Shown here: one piece after another, positions 39,607 through 46,864 of the stretch
Position numbering within the stretch: position 1 is the stretch's first letter
Layout of the letters: the number at the start of each line of letters is the position of its first letter
IMG/VR virus record: IMGVR_UViG_3300048836_001050
Span: 1-53,905 of that record
Length of the DNA stretch: 53,905 bases
Origin: a virus
Reading direction: 5' to 3' (one strand)
The notes under the pieces: model-generated
What the model was told of the DNA's origin: nothing
Database searches by the model: none
Seen by the model: only the letters and a program-made list of their open reading frames with translations
Program-made: the position numbers and the translations under genes

Positions 39607-39836
39607 AATCCCAGCTTCTCCATACGCGCGGCTTCACGACGCGAGGCAAAATAACATTCCAGATATTCGCGACGGCGCTGCTGTTCGCGTTTTTTAAGGA
39701 CGTGGCGCACCACGCTCCAAAACGCGATCACGACTGCGCCGCCAATGATGATCCACCAGAACAACTGACTCGCCCGCGCGCCGCTTTCAGCCAGAAGGCG
39801 CGCGCGCTCGGCGTTTTCCAAAAGCATCGGATTCAT
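39603..39836 (-). CDS. Small single-pass membrane protein (77 aa)
   Basis: An N-terminal helix is followed by a transmembrane segment (LFWWIIIGGAVVIAFWSVV) and a very basic cytoplasmic tail (RHVLKKREQQRRREYLE). ATGA overlaps on both sides place it in the early operon. Function unknown. Confidence 0.6.
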   Translation of the reverse strand: MNPMLLENAERARLLAESGARASQLFWWIIIGGAVVIAFWSVVRHVLKKREQQRRREYLECYFASRREAARMEKLGL

Positions 39837-40198
39837 GGCAATTCCCCTATGGCATCCGCTTTAGCGCCGGCATCCGCTTTAGCGGCACGAATGGCAGCGT
39901 GCAGCATCTCCATCGTTTTGCACGATACGCGATAGTTGTTCGCGCCGTTCATGCCGTCGCTGTTGGCGGCTTCGCATGCTTTCAGTAAGAGATCAAACGA
40001 ATTGCACGCGCGCACGATGAAACGGGCGTTGGCCGCGTCTACCTCCGCGTTGTTCTCGCCACCGGTTTCGGTGTAGGCGACATCATGATTATTTGCACCC
40101 AACACCACACCATACGCCGGCAAATCAATTGTCCACGGCGTAGGCGTGTATGGCACAGTAGTCGTGTGTGGCACATTTTTTATTTCGATTTCGGGCAT
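39833..40198 (-). CDS. Conserved phage protein with ARFIVRACNSFDLLLKA motif
   Basis: The ATG at 40198 has AGGAGT upstream. The 121-residue protein carries NARFIVRACNSFDLLLKACE, a motif widely seen in small phage early proteins of unknown function. It is the first gene after the intergenic hairpin at 40.24 kb. Confidence 0.65.
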   Translation of the reverse strand: MPEIEIKNVPHTTTVPYTPTPWTIDLPAYGVVLGANNHDVAYTETGGENNAEVDAANARFIVRACNSFDLLLKACEAANSDGMNGANNYRVSCKTMEMLHAAIRAAKADAGAKADAIGELP

Positions 40199-40239
40199 GA
40201 ATACTCCTTTGTCAAAATTCAAACTCCAAAACATTCGGT

Positions 40240-40277
40240 GCGTGGTGTGCGGCGTGAGTACTCCCCGCACACCACGC
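40240..40277 (-). terminator. Intergenic hairpin with AGTACT loop
   Basis: A 13-bp perfect stem, GCGTGGTGTGCGG (40240-40252) and CCGCACACCACGC (40265-40277), has a 12-nt loop CGTGAGTACTCC. A second outer stem (ATTCGGTG/CACCGAAT) continues it with a bulge. On the minus strand ATGTTTTGG follows, so partial termination after the Gp157 gene is possible. Confidence 0.55.
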
Positions 40278-40285
40278 GCCGCATT

Positions 40286-40813
40286 TCACCGAATCCGAAT
40301 TGATTTACCGCGCTCACCCAGGCGAGCGAATTCCAAGCACTCGCCGTGCTCCAAAGCCGCGCGAATCATCTCCCTGTCCAATTCACGCCTGGTAAACACA
40401 ACCGGCACGTCTTCGGGATCGGTTCCTTCATCAATGACCAACGGCACCTTGCCGCCGTTTTGAGCGAGCGTAAATTTGTGGGCTTCGGTTTCGCGCGTGG
40501 TGAAGCCGCGCGCTTCAAAGAACCAGCACAAACGCTCTTTCATTCCCGCCACCGCGTTTTCGTCGGCTTGCGCCAAAGCCCGATAACGCGCGGCTTCGGC
40601 TTTACGCGCGCTGGCGAGTGCTTCGCGCTCGGCGATCACGGCGGCATAGGCATCGAGTTTTTTATCGATGTCGCCGCCGCTTTCTTCGAGCCACCCGGTA
40701 ATGACCGTCTCCGCCTCCGGCGTCATTTCGCCGCCGCTTTGCGTCAGGTGCTGGTCGATCAGCGCGTCCAGCGCCCGCGCCTCGTCGTTCAGTTGAAAAA
40801 TACTTTTGCTCAT
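40286..40813 (-). CDS. Siphovirus Gp157-family protein
   Basis: This 175-residue protein begins FQLNDEARALDALIDQHLTQ, GGDIDKKLDAYAAVIAERE, followed by ERLCWFFEARGF and a beta-rich C-terminus. This matches the Gp157 family (PF05565), first linked with phage resistance in Streptococcus thermophilus Sfi phages and often next to recombination or replication genes. AAAAAGGATTC precedes the start. Confidence 0.8.
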   Translation of the reverse strand: MSKSIFQLNDEARALDALIDQHLTQSGGEMTPEAETVITGWLEESGGDIDKKLDAYAAVIAEREALASARKAEAARYRALAQADENAVAGMKERLCWFFEARGFTTRETEAHKFTLAQNGGKVPLVIDEGTDPEDVPVVFTRRELDREMIRAALEHGECLEFARLGERGKSIRIR

Positions 40814-40869
40814 TTGAATCCTTTTTGAATCCTTTTTTATGGGGTATCTGCTTGCGGGAGCGTTTGCGT

Positions 40870-41874
40870 TTACTCGTCTTCAAAACTCACCATGCGCGTC
40901 GGTTTATCCACCAGCAGGGAGTTGAGTTGGGTTTCGATTTCGCCGAACGCGCCCGACAGGCTCGCGCGCAAGTCCGCCGACCTGCGAAGCGTCTGCGCGT
41001 CCACGCCGTTCAGCAATTCGCGCGCGCTGGCAACCAACGCCGCCAGTTCTGCGTCGCCCGTCACGTTCAGCGAATCGAAATCTTCCAGAAACTCGTCGAT
41101 ATTTTCGATCATCGAATTGCGAAAGGTTTTGGCCTTGCCGTCCGCGCCGGGCGCGAGGCGCTCGGTCATGTGCGCCACCATCTCCAGCGTCCGGGCGCGC
41201 AGCAAGTCCTGCACGACGCTCTGGGCTTCCTGCCACTGCGCGGCCTGCTTTTGCTTTTGCTCTTCAAAGAGCGCCTGGTCGATCGTTGCCAGCGACTCGG
41301 GCACGCCGAACGAAACGTAGTTCCACGAAAGGGAAAACAGGTTTTGCACCTGATCGGCGGGCGGGTAATCGTCTTCGCTGAACAATTCGCGCAGCCTCAT
41401 GCGCGCGGCTTCGATCAGGTTCGGATACACCGCAACGAAGTTCTCCACGAGCGTTTGGCGTTGTGCGGAAAACTCATCGAGCCGGACGTTCACCTTCGAG
41501 ATCGAAGTGAGCGGGAGCAGGAACACGCCTTTGCGCAGCACCGAGGGAAGGCACTTGCGCTTGATGTAACTTTTGATTTCGCTATCAAGCGCTCGGATTG
41601 CCTTGAGTTCGTTACTGTCGAGCAGGGTTTTCGAAACGCGAATCAAATCTTTATCCGTGTCGGCGGCGACGCAATCGTTGTTGACCTTGCGCGCGTTGCC
41701 CATGCGCTTCACGTCAATTTGCAGCAGGATCGCTTTTTCCAGCATGGCCGGCGCGGGTGGGGCCGGAGTCTGCAACGGCGGCAAGCTGCTGTTTGTCCCG
41801 TCGTGATGCTGTCCGTTGAGATGCGCAGTTGGCATCAAAACAGGCGGTTCGAGTATGGCGGTTGTTTCGTTCAT
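40870..41874 (-). CDS. DUF3150-like protein, partner of the AAA+ ATPase
   Basis: The ATG at 41874 has AAAAAGGATTC upstream. The 334-residue protein, after a Pro-rich N-terminus, has a helical region (IRALDSEIKSYIKRKCLPSV, VFLLPLTSISKVNVRLDEF, LVENFVAVYPNLIEAARMR) resembling DUF3150 proteins, which often accompany MoxR/CbbQ-type AAA+ ATPases. Co-location with the AAA+ gene 1.5 kb upstream fits. The assignment is tentative. Confidence 0.45.
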   Translation of the reverse strand: MNETTAILEPPVLMPTAHLNGQHHDGTNSSLPPLQTPAPPAPAMLEKAILLQIDVKRMGNARKVNNDCVAADTDKDLIRVSKTLLDSNELKAIRALDSEIKSYIKRKCLPSVLRKGVFLLPLTSISKVNVRLDEFSAQRQTLVENFVAVYPNLIEAARMRLRELFSEDDYPPADQVQNLFSLSWNYVSFGVPESLATIDQALFEEQKQKQAAQWQEAQSVVQDLLRARTLEMVAHMTERLAPGADGKAKTFRNSMIENIDEFLEDFDSLNVTGDAELAALVASARELLNGVDAQTLRRSADLRASLSGAFGEIETQLNSLLVDKPTRMVSFEDE

Positions 41875-41912
41875 TCGAGAATCCTTTTTGTCTTGTTTGT
41901 CTTGATTTGGCT

Positions 41913-42194
41913 TTACAGATAGTTGGCGTTCAGCCAGTCCACTTCGGCGGCGAGCGCGGCGGCGCGGCTGGGAAACGGCCCCAGGAGCGGGCCATCCACG
42001 GGCGCGAGGTCGGCGATCCACTGCGTGCCGCTGGGTTCGCAGTGCGATGCGCGAGAGATGCGCGCCTCGCCCTCGTTCAGCAGAGCATTGAACTCATCGT
42101 CATGCAGCAAAGCGATTGCGCCGCTTTCATCAACGCTGATGAGTAGCTCTTTGGCCGGTCGTGGCGCGCTGGTAGTACTCGCTCGTTTTTTCAT
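41913..42194 (-). CDS. Small protein of the AAA+ cluster (93 aa)
   Basis: This protein starts MKKRASTTSAPRPAKELLIS with GAGGTGAG upstream. It ends GPFPSRAAALAAEVDWLNAN, a pattern seen in short phage proteins. It overlaps the DUF2997 gene by 65 nt in a different frame. Function unknown. Confidence 0.55.
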   Translation of the reverse strand: MKKRASTTSAPRPAKELLISVDESGAIALLHDDEFNALLNEGEARISRASHCEPSGTQWIADLAPVDGPLLGPFPSRAAALAAEVDWLNANYL

Positions 42195-42324
42195 CTTTGC
42201 TCACCTCACCCAGTGCGTTTTCGATGTCTTTGGTCAGCGCCTTGCAGCCTGCTCCGGCGCAGCCTTTGACGGCGACTTGCGTTTCGCCTGCTTCATCAAT
42301 CGTGATCTCGATACGCTCGCTCAT
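42130..42324 (-). CDS. DUF2997 protein
   Basis: This 64-residue protein reads MSERIEITIDEAGETQVAVK, then CAGAGCKALTKDIENALGEV and EKTSEYYQ. The 'IxIdxxGexxxxvxGxxGxxCxxlTkxiExaLGxv..kTxEYy' pattern is that of DUF2997, usually encoded beside DUF1257/Ycf35 and Ycf46-type ATPases. Here the same partners are present. Function unknown. Confidence 0.75.
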   Translation of the reverse strand: MSERIEITIDEAGETQVAVKGCAGAGCKALTKDIENALGEVSKDEKTSEYYQRATTGQRATHQR

Positions 42325-42548
42325 CGCAGCTCCTTCATCAGCGTCTTGTCAATTTCGCGGAGTTGTTTTTCAATGGTGTTGGCGAGGCTGCAAGTATGTT
42401 CGGCAGCTGCCTCGCTGAAGCTCTCCCACGTTTCGTTCAGGCGTGCCACCTGAACCGCCAATGCCAGCGTCGCGGCGGCTTGGGCCGGTGCGCCCTTTGC
42501 CTGCAATTCGTCAAAGGTTTTCAAAACCCGTTCGGCGTGTTTGTCCAT
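42321..42548 (-). CDS. Small helical protein of the AAA+ cluster (75 aa)
   Basis: The ATG at 42548 (AGGAGAAAAATC upstream) gives MDKHAERVLKTFDELQAKG, an all-helical protein. It is coupled by ATGA to the DUF2997 gene. Perhaps an adaptor; no family recognised. Confidence 0.6.
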   Translation of the reverse strand: MDKHAERVLKTFDELQAKGAPAQAAATLALAVQVARLNETWESFSEAAAEHTCSLANTIEKQLREIDKTLMKELR

Positions 42549-42567
42549 GATTTTTCTCCTGAATTTT

Positions 42568-43008
42568 TCAGCGCGTGCAGATGAGCCGGACTTTGCCATC
42601 CTGCCCGACGCTTTGCTGCACGCGATAACCCTGCTTGCGCGCCTGCTTCGCCGCGACCTGCACGGCGTAGGACTGGCGCAGCTTTTTACAATCCTGCCCG
42701 GCCTTTTCTTCCAGCCCGAAGCCGCCGTGCCAGAAATCCCACAGCAGCGCGTAGCCGGGTTTGCCGTCGCGCCGCGCCACCACGCCGATCTCGTAAGCGC
42801 TGGGCTGTCCGGGAATGCGAATCGCGTGCTCGCACTGGCCGAGTTCATGCGCCCCGAAACCGGCGGGCAGCGGATAATCGCCGACGCTGCGGCCATACCA
42901 CTTGTAGGTTTTCTGGCCGCGCACCAATTCCAATCCCAACTGCGCGCACGCTTTTTCGAGCGCGCTTAAATCCTTGATGTGTAAATCCACCTGAGCGATG
43001 TGGCTCAT
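42568..43008 (-). CDS. DUF1257 (Ycf35-like) protein
   Basis: This 146-residue protein starts MSHIAQVDLHIKDLSALEKA and has WYGRSVGDYPLPAGFG, ECEHAIRIPG-type and YEIGVVARRDGKPGYALLWD segments, followed by LRQSYAVQVAAKQARKQGY. These match DUF1257, the family of plastid/cyanobacterial Ycf35. In bacteria it occurs with DUF2997 and Ycf46-like AAA+ genes, as here. Biochemical function unknown. Confidence 0.8.
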   Translation of the reverse strand: MSHIAQVDLHIKDLSALEKACAQLGLELVRGQKTYKWYGRSVGDYPLPAGFGAHELGQCEHAIRIPGQPSAYEIGVVARRDGKPGYALLWDFWHGGFGLEEKAGQDCKKLRQSYAVQVAAKQARKQGYRVQQSVGQDGKVRLICTR

Positions 43009-43346
43009 TGTGTTTCTCCTTGTGGTTCTGCCTTTTGTCTTGCCAGATAAACCTCGATGCACTTCTGCAACCGCACATTGGACTGCGCGATTTTCGAGGG
43101 CGCAAAGCCTTGCTCGATGAGGCGATCAATTTTTTCGCTACAGCCAGGACAAAACGGGAATCGGGTATAGGCGCTGTCCTCGCACGCTTCACAAATAGCG
43201 CCGACCGCAATGGTTCCCTCGTCATTTGCAGAGCGATGCAACGCCATTTCCAACTCGCGTTTTTCGTCTTCCAGATTGGAGATTTCGCCCTCGATGCGGT
43301 CGATCTCGTATTCGATATCCTCCTTGGTCATGCGCTCGGCAGTCAT
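43005..43346 (-). CDS. Coiled-coil zinc-ribbon protein
   Basis: The ATG at 43346 overlaps the AAA+ stop. The 113-residue protein has an N-terminal coiled coil (DIEYEIDRIEGEISNLEDEK) and a CxxC...CxxC zinc ribbon (AICEACEDS, FPFCPGCSEKI). It links the ATPase and DUF1257 genes. Possibly an adaptor. Confidence 0.6.
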   Translation of the reverse strand: MTAERMTKEDIEYEIDRIEGEISNLEDEKRELEMALHRSANDEGTIAVGAICEACEDSAYTRFPFCPGCSEKIDRLIEQGFAPSKIAQSNVRLQKCIEVYLARQKAEPQGETQ

Positions 43347-44860
43347 CCGGTTTCCTCCTGCAATTGAATGGCGCGCCCACTCGCGGCGAGCGGCGCGGGA
43401 GTACTCTTCTCGAGGCGATAAACGCCTGGCTGCGACGCGGAGATGAACCGCCCGCTGGCTGTGCCGCGCAGTTGCTCGATCTGGTCGGCGGCACTGCGCG
43501 AAACGGGGACAATGTAGGCGGCGGCTTCGGCCAGCGTGCAGCGCAGCCGGTAGGCGATCTCGCAGCATTGCTTGATTTCCGCGCCCGTCCAGCCGTCGTC
43601 GTGGATTTGCTCGCCGAAAGCGTTTTCCGGCAAATCGTATTTGCGCGTGTATAGCCCCCAGATAAGATCACGCTCAGCGGCGGTCGGCAAATCAAAAAAG
43701 AAGGTGCCGAACGTAAAGCGCCTGCGAAGCTCCGGTGGCAAAACCGCGATCCGGTTGCACGTCGCGATGAAGAGTACTTTGTCCTGCGCCATCGCTTTGA
43801 CAACCTTCAAAGCCGTGCGCAGCCGCTGCTCGCTTTCGCCGACGAGCGAGCCTTTCATCGCGCCCAAATCAAGCGCGATCGTCGGCACGCCCGCTTCATT
43901 GCCCGTCGCTTTGGCGATCTGGCTTTTGGCGGTTCCGGGCGGGCCGATGCAGATAATCCCCGCCGCGCTGTTGTCCTGCATCCATGACAGCAATGTTCCC
44001 AGTTGGTCTTGCGAAACGCCGGAGGTGTCGTGCCCTGCCCCACCGCCCGCGCCCGCGAGCGCCTTTTCGATTTCGTCAATGAAGACAATCGCGCGCGGCG
44101 GCGCGGCTCCGGCAATCACGCGCGAAAGAAAAGCCTTGATGTTTTCCACGCCGCCGATGTCGGCAAAGGTTTCGCCGCCGCGCCAGACATTCAGCCCCGG
44201 CGTTTGCTCGATGGTCTGGCGCTTGAGTTCCCACAGGCCGGACAAATCCAACCCGTCCGAGGTGAGGTTCATCATCGTGACCTGCTCGGCGGGAAACGCC
44301 GCCAGCCCCGCGAGAGCGTCCGTCGCCTGCCCCAGAGTACTCCCATCCGGCTCGGCCAGTTCGGCGGCGGCATAAGCATCTTTGACGATCTGCTCCAATT
44401 CGGCATGGATGGGCAGCGGCTCATCCAGCAGCAGCACGTCGTTGGCCAGCTCGGGCGGAAGTTGAACGTCCGGGCAAAGCAAAACGAGCGTTCTCATGTT
44501 CTGCTTGAACGCGTCGCGCAGATTCCACACGGCCTGCACCACGATCGCGCTTTCCAAAGCGCGCTGCGCGTTGTGCAGGAAAAGCAACGACTTCGTGGGC
44601 AATCGCTCGGCGGCGATCAGCGAGGAAACCGGATCGGTGGCGTCCATCATCTCATCGCCCAGCGTAGCGAGCGCGGTCTGGCCGGATTCGTTAAGACCAG
44701 CCAGACCGCGCACCGCGTCCCACTGCAACAGCGGCGGTGCGGATCCGTTGAGGGCGGCGGCAATGCTTTTGATCGTCGCGGCCGAGTCCGGCGTGCGAAC
44801 GGCAACGAGCGGAGTACTCACCCGGCGCGCAGCGCGGAACTGTTTGAGAAAATCGCTCAT
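43343..44860 (-). CDS. Ycf46-like AAA+ ATPase with permuted core
   Basis: This 505-residue protein has an N-terminal region like Ycf46 (LLQWDAVRGLAGL, SLLFLHNAQRAL, LVLLCPDVQLPPEL, LLLDEPLP). In the AAA+ core the Walker B segment AIVFIDEIEKALAG and helix LGTLLSWMQDN (residues about 257-296) come before the Walker A segment IICIGPPGTAKSQIAKATG (about 302-320) and the VPTIALDLGAMKGSLVGESE segment. Sensor 1 LFIATCNR (about 363-370), Arg-finger region LPPELRRRF and a lid follow. Normal AAA+ order is A, then B, then sensor 1. So the beta3-alpha3 unit has moved ahead of the P-loop. All catalytic motifs remain. Neighbours are DUF1257, DUF2997 and a DUF3150-like gene. Confidence 0.85.
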   Translation of the reverse strand: MSDFLKQFRAARRVSTPLVAVRTPDSAATIKSIAAALNGSAPPLLQWDAVRGLAGLNESGQTALATLGDEMMDATDPVSSLIAAERLPTKSLLFLHNAQRALESAIVVQAVWNLRDAFKQNMRTLVLLCPDVQLPPELANDVLLLDEPLPIHAELEQIVKDAYAAAELAEPDGSTLGQATDALAGLAAFPAEQVTMMNLTSDGLDLSGLWELKRQTIEQTPGLNVWRGGETFADIGGVENIKAFLSRVIAGAAPPRAIVFIDEIEKALAGAGGGAGHDTSGVSQDQLGTLLSWMQDNSAAGIICIGPPGTAKSQIAKATGNEAGVPTIALDLGAMKGSLVGESEQRLRTALKVVKAMAQDKVLFIATCNRIAVLPPELRRRFTFGTFFFDLPTAAERDLIWGLYTRKYDLPENAFGEQIHDDGWTGAEIKQCCEIAYRLRCTLAEAAAYIVPVSRSAADQIEQLRGTASGRFISASQPGVYRLEKSTPAPLAASGRAIQLQEETG

Positions 44861-45264
44861 GCAGCCTCACCGCCTTCGGCTTCGGCCAGACCTTCGATAA
44901 AATCGCCCTGCGCCAGAATCTTCCCCAGTCCCGACAGCGTATAAACCGTATGCCACTCGCCGTTACAGCGCACGCTCAAATGCTTGTCGCCGTCGCGCAC
45001 GCGCAGCAGCAAGCCGTCCATCTCGAAAACGAACGCCGGACACCCCAACGGGTCGGACGTGCGCTCGAATGGTATACGCTCGAACTCGGTTTTGTTTGAG
45101 TCGGCGAGATGCAAAACATTGGCAGCCACGCGCCGCGCCCGCACGCTCGCCGCTTCCATTTCCTGTTCTTCGCGCTCGCGTTTTTCGCGCGCCATGCGCG
45201 CTTCTTCTTCGACGTGCGCGGCGACGGCGCGCTGAATGAGACTGAATTTATTGAGGTTCTTCAT
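44857..45264 (-). CDS. Coiled-coil early protein
   Basis: The ATG at 45264 overlaps the upstream stop. The 135-residue protein has a strongly charged coiled coil (VEEEARMAREKREREEQEME) and a beta-rich C-terminal domain (CPAFVFEMDGLLLRVRDGDK). It precedes the AAA+ gene with ATGA coupling, suggesting a partner. Function unknown. Confidence 0.55.
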   Translation of the reverse strand: MKNLNKFSLIQRAVAAHVEEEARMAREKREREEQEMEAASVRARRVAANVLHLADSNKTEFERIPFERTSDPLGCPAFVFEMDGLLLRVRDGDKHLSVRCNGEWHTVYTLSGLGKILAQGDFIEGLAEAEGGEAA

Positions 45265-45734
45265 AGTCCCCGCGCCTCCATTGCGCACAAATCGCGCTCA
45301 CGCATCAGGCGCGTAAACAAAGCCCCGGCGACAGCCTCGATGCGCTCGTCCAGCAGCATCTCGGCGCGCTCTTCAAAGGTAAAGCCCGTTGGCTCCGGTG
45401 TTGATTCCGGCTCCGCTTCCGGCTCCAACCATAACGCGACCTTTTCGGGCGAGCCGTAGTCTTCGGTGGGGGCGGCGACATGGAGCAAGCGCACGATTTC
45501 GGGCAGCGCATTCCAGATTTCAGAAGCTAATAAATGACACGCCACTTCTTCCAGATCGTTTTCCAGCACGGCGCGCAACAAACTCCCCGGCGATTGGCAT
45601 TCGTTAAAATACTTCGTCAGGGAAATTCGCACCCAGTGAGGCACGGTTTCGTTGAACTCGTCCGGCACCTGAAATGTATTCAGTTGAAATGTCGCTGGTT
45701 GAACTGTGTTTGATTTTTCGGTTACAATACTCAT
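45261..45734 (-). CDS. Early protein, unknown (157 aa)
   Basis: The ATG at 45734 has AAAAAGGATTC upstream. The acidic, helical protein begins MSIVTEKSNTVQPATFQLNT and contains ISLTKYFNECQSPGSLLRAV. First gene after a structured leader with two hairpins. No family recognised. Confidence 0.5.
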   Translation of the reverse strand: MSIVTEKSNTVQPATFQLNTFQVPDEFNETVPHWVRISLTKYFNECQSPGSLLRAVLENDLEEVACHLLASEIWNALPEIVRLLHVAAPTEDYGSPEKVALWLEPEAEPESTPEPTGFTFEERAEMLLDERIEAVAGALFTRLMRERDLCAMEARGL

Positions 45735-45756
45735 CAGAATCCTTTTTGTCGTATCC

Positions 45757-45814
45757 AGCCGCAAGGCTGGCCTTTCGGCGGCTGACGAGAATTGCGCTCT
45801 CGTCAGCCGCTTTG
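45757..45814. other. Two hairpins in the leader of the 45.73 kb gene
   Basis: A perfect 13-bp stem, GCGGCTGACGAGA (45778-45790) and TCTCGTCAGCCGC (45798-45810), has a 7-nt loop. On the plus strand TTTGTTTTTAG follows, so it is a terminator for rightward (antisense) RNA. Beside it lies CCAGCC-GCAA-GGCTGG (45757-45772). On the leftward mRNA both fold just ahead of the RBS. Confidence 0.6.
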
Positions 45815-45831
45815 TTTTTAGTCGTTGTTTT

Positions 45832-46056
45832 TTAGTCTTCGTCCTCGTCGTCCGTTTCACTCGTGCTGCGTTGGCTTTGCACGATGGTCAGTTGAAACTC
45901 GCTGCCGTCAACCAGGGAAATCACGAGGCCGCGATTGCGCGTGAGAATGCCGGCGTTCTCAAACGTGTCCACGCTTCTGACATTGAGTTCAGCTCCGTCT
46001 GAATCCGCATATTCCACCAGATCGCGCAGCAAACTCTCGAACCGTTTTTCTTTCAT
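45832..46056 (-). CDS. Small acidic protein (74 aa)
   Basis: This protein (MKEKRFESLLRDLVEYADSD..., with an SQRSTSETDDEDED end) is beta-rich in the middle (LVISLVDGSEFQLTIVQ). Its start overlaps the upstream stop (TAATG). Could be a DNA-mimic-like or adaptor protein from its acidity, but this is a guess. Confidence 0.55.
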   Translation of the reverse strand: MKEKRFESLLRDLVEYADSDGAELNVRSVDTFENAGILTRNRGLVISLVDGSEFQLTIVQSQRSTSETDDEDED

Positions 46057-46400
46057 TAGATTTCACTCCTTCCGGTAGCCGAGGGCAGCCGGCGCGCCTC
46101 GGCCAATTCAACCGCTTTTTGCAAAACGGCGATAAAAGTTTTGGTTTCCTCAATGCTGCCGTTCCATGAAGCGGCACTGATCTCAACCGGTTCAATTTGG
46201 GCATCAATCACATCACGACGCTGAATCACATCCACCGTGTCGCTCCAGCGGTCGCCGGAACTCCTGAATAGCTTGAAATTGACCGGGATATACGCGCTCG
46301 TGCGCTGCTCCCAAATCTCGCCCGCCTGATGATTGCTCAAGTCGGGTTCAGCGGGTGCGGTTTCGTCAGGCGTGGTTTCCTGCATGATTGTGTCCTGCAT
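46056..46400 (-). CDS. Early protein, unknown (114 aa)
   Basis: Two in-frame ATGCAGGA starts lie at 46400 and 46385; GAGGAGA favours 46400. The protein reads LSNHQAGEIWEQRTSAYIPV, RWSDTVDVIQRRDVIDAQIE, with a helical end. It follows a promoter element shared with the 27.5 kb locus. Function unknown. Confidence 0.5.
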   Translation of the reverse strand: MQDTIMQETTPDETAPAEPDLSNHQAGEIWEQRTSAYIPVNFKLFRSSGDRWSDTVDVIQRRDVIDAQIEPVEISAASWNGSIEETKTFIAVLQKAVELAEARRLPSATGRSEI

Positions 46401-46442
46401 GATTCTCGTCTCCTCAAATTAGTAGTTGCATTCACCATCATG

Positions 46443-46489
46443 TCAATGCATGGCTGTCATGTTAAGCAGCTTTAACCACTGGTTCAAGG
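46443..46489 (-). promoter_or_regulatory. Conserved promoter element, copy 2
   Basis: On the minus strand the sequence ACTTCCCTTGAACC, eight variable nt, AAGCTGCTTAA then CATGACAGCCATG repeats copy 1 at 27543-27590. TTGAAC and TAACAT are 17 nt apart. The ATG is followed by CAT TGA, so only a two-codon or five-codon leader frame exists. Upstream lie four TTGA(A/G) direct repeats about 13 nt apart (46482-46528). Confidence 0.55.
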
Positions 46490-46552
46490 GAAGTTTCAAA
46501 AGATTTCTCAAGAATGTTTTCAAGAATTTCACAGAAATTACTGGAAAATTTG

Positions 46553-46602
46553 AGCGGCGGCTGGCACTGCTTGAATTGGCAGTGTCGGCTCCAGCCGCCG
46601 CT
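46553..46602 (-). terminator. Large hairpin at the end of the HTH gene
   Basis: A 12-bp outer stem (AGCGGCGGCTGG 46553-46564, CCAGCCGCCGCT 46591-46602) and a 6-bp inner stem (CACTGC/GCAGTG) flank an 8-nt loop, with a 6-nt bulge on one side. It overlaps the stop codon of the HTH gene; on the minus strand CAAATTTTCC follows. It may terminate or attenuate leftward transcription after the first three early genes. Confidence 0.5.
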
Positions 46603-46858
46603 AAAAGGCGCGCTCCGCTTGCACCTTTTCTGCTTCCCGCAATTTCGACCAATACGCCGGCGGGAAAAAATACAGCGCCGGATCGCACTTCAAATGCGCC
46701 CCCATGCGGCGGCACAAATTGTCGCTGCCTCCACCGTGAATTTCGGCGCTGCGAATGGTGCGCGGATGGCAATTGACGCGGCGCGCCAAACGTTTCAAAC
46801 CGCTCGCGCCGCCATACCCCGCCGCCTCGCGCGCTTGCTGCGCGGGAGTACTCCTCAT
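46601..46858 (-). CDS. HTH-type small regulator (85 aa)
   Basis: This protein reads MRSTPAQQAREAAGYGGASG, LKRLARRVNCHPRTIRSAEI and ends in a basic helical part. The GLKRLARRVNCHPRTIRSAE segment fits a helix-turn-helix. It is the third gene of the leftward early transcript. Likely a DNA-binding regulator. Confidence 0.6.
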   Translation of the reverse strand: MRSTPAQQAREAAGYGGASGLKRLARRVNCHPRTIRSAEIHGGGSDNLCRRMGAHLKCDPALYFFPPAYWSKLREAEKVQAERAF

Positions 46859-46864
46859 GTTCTT

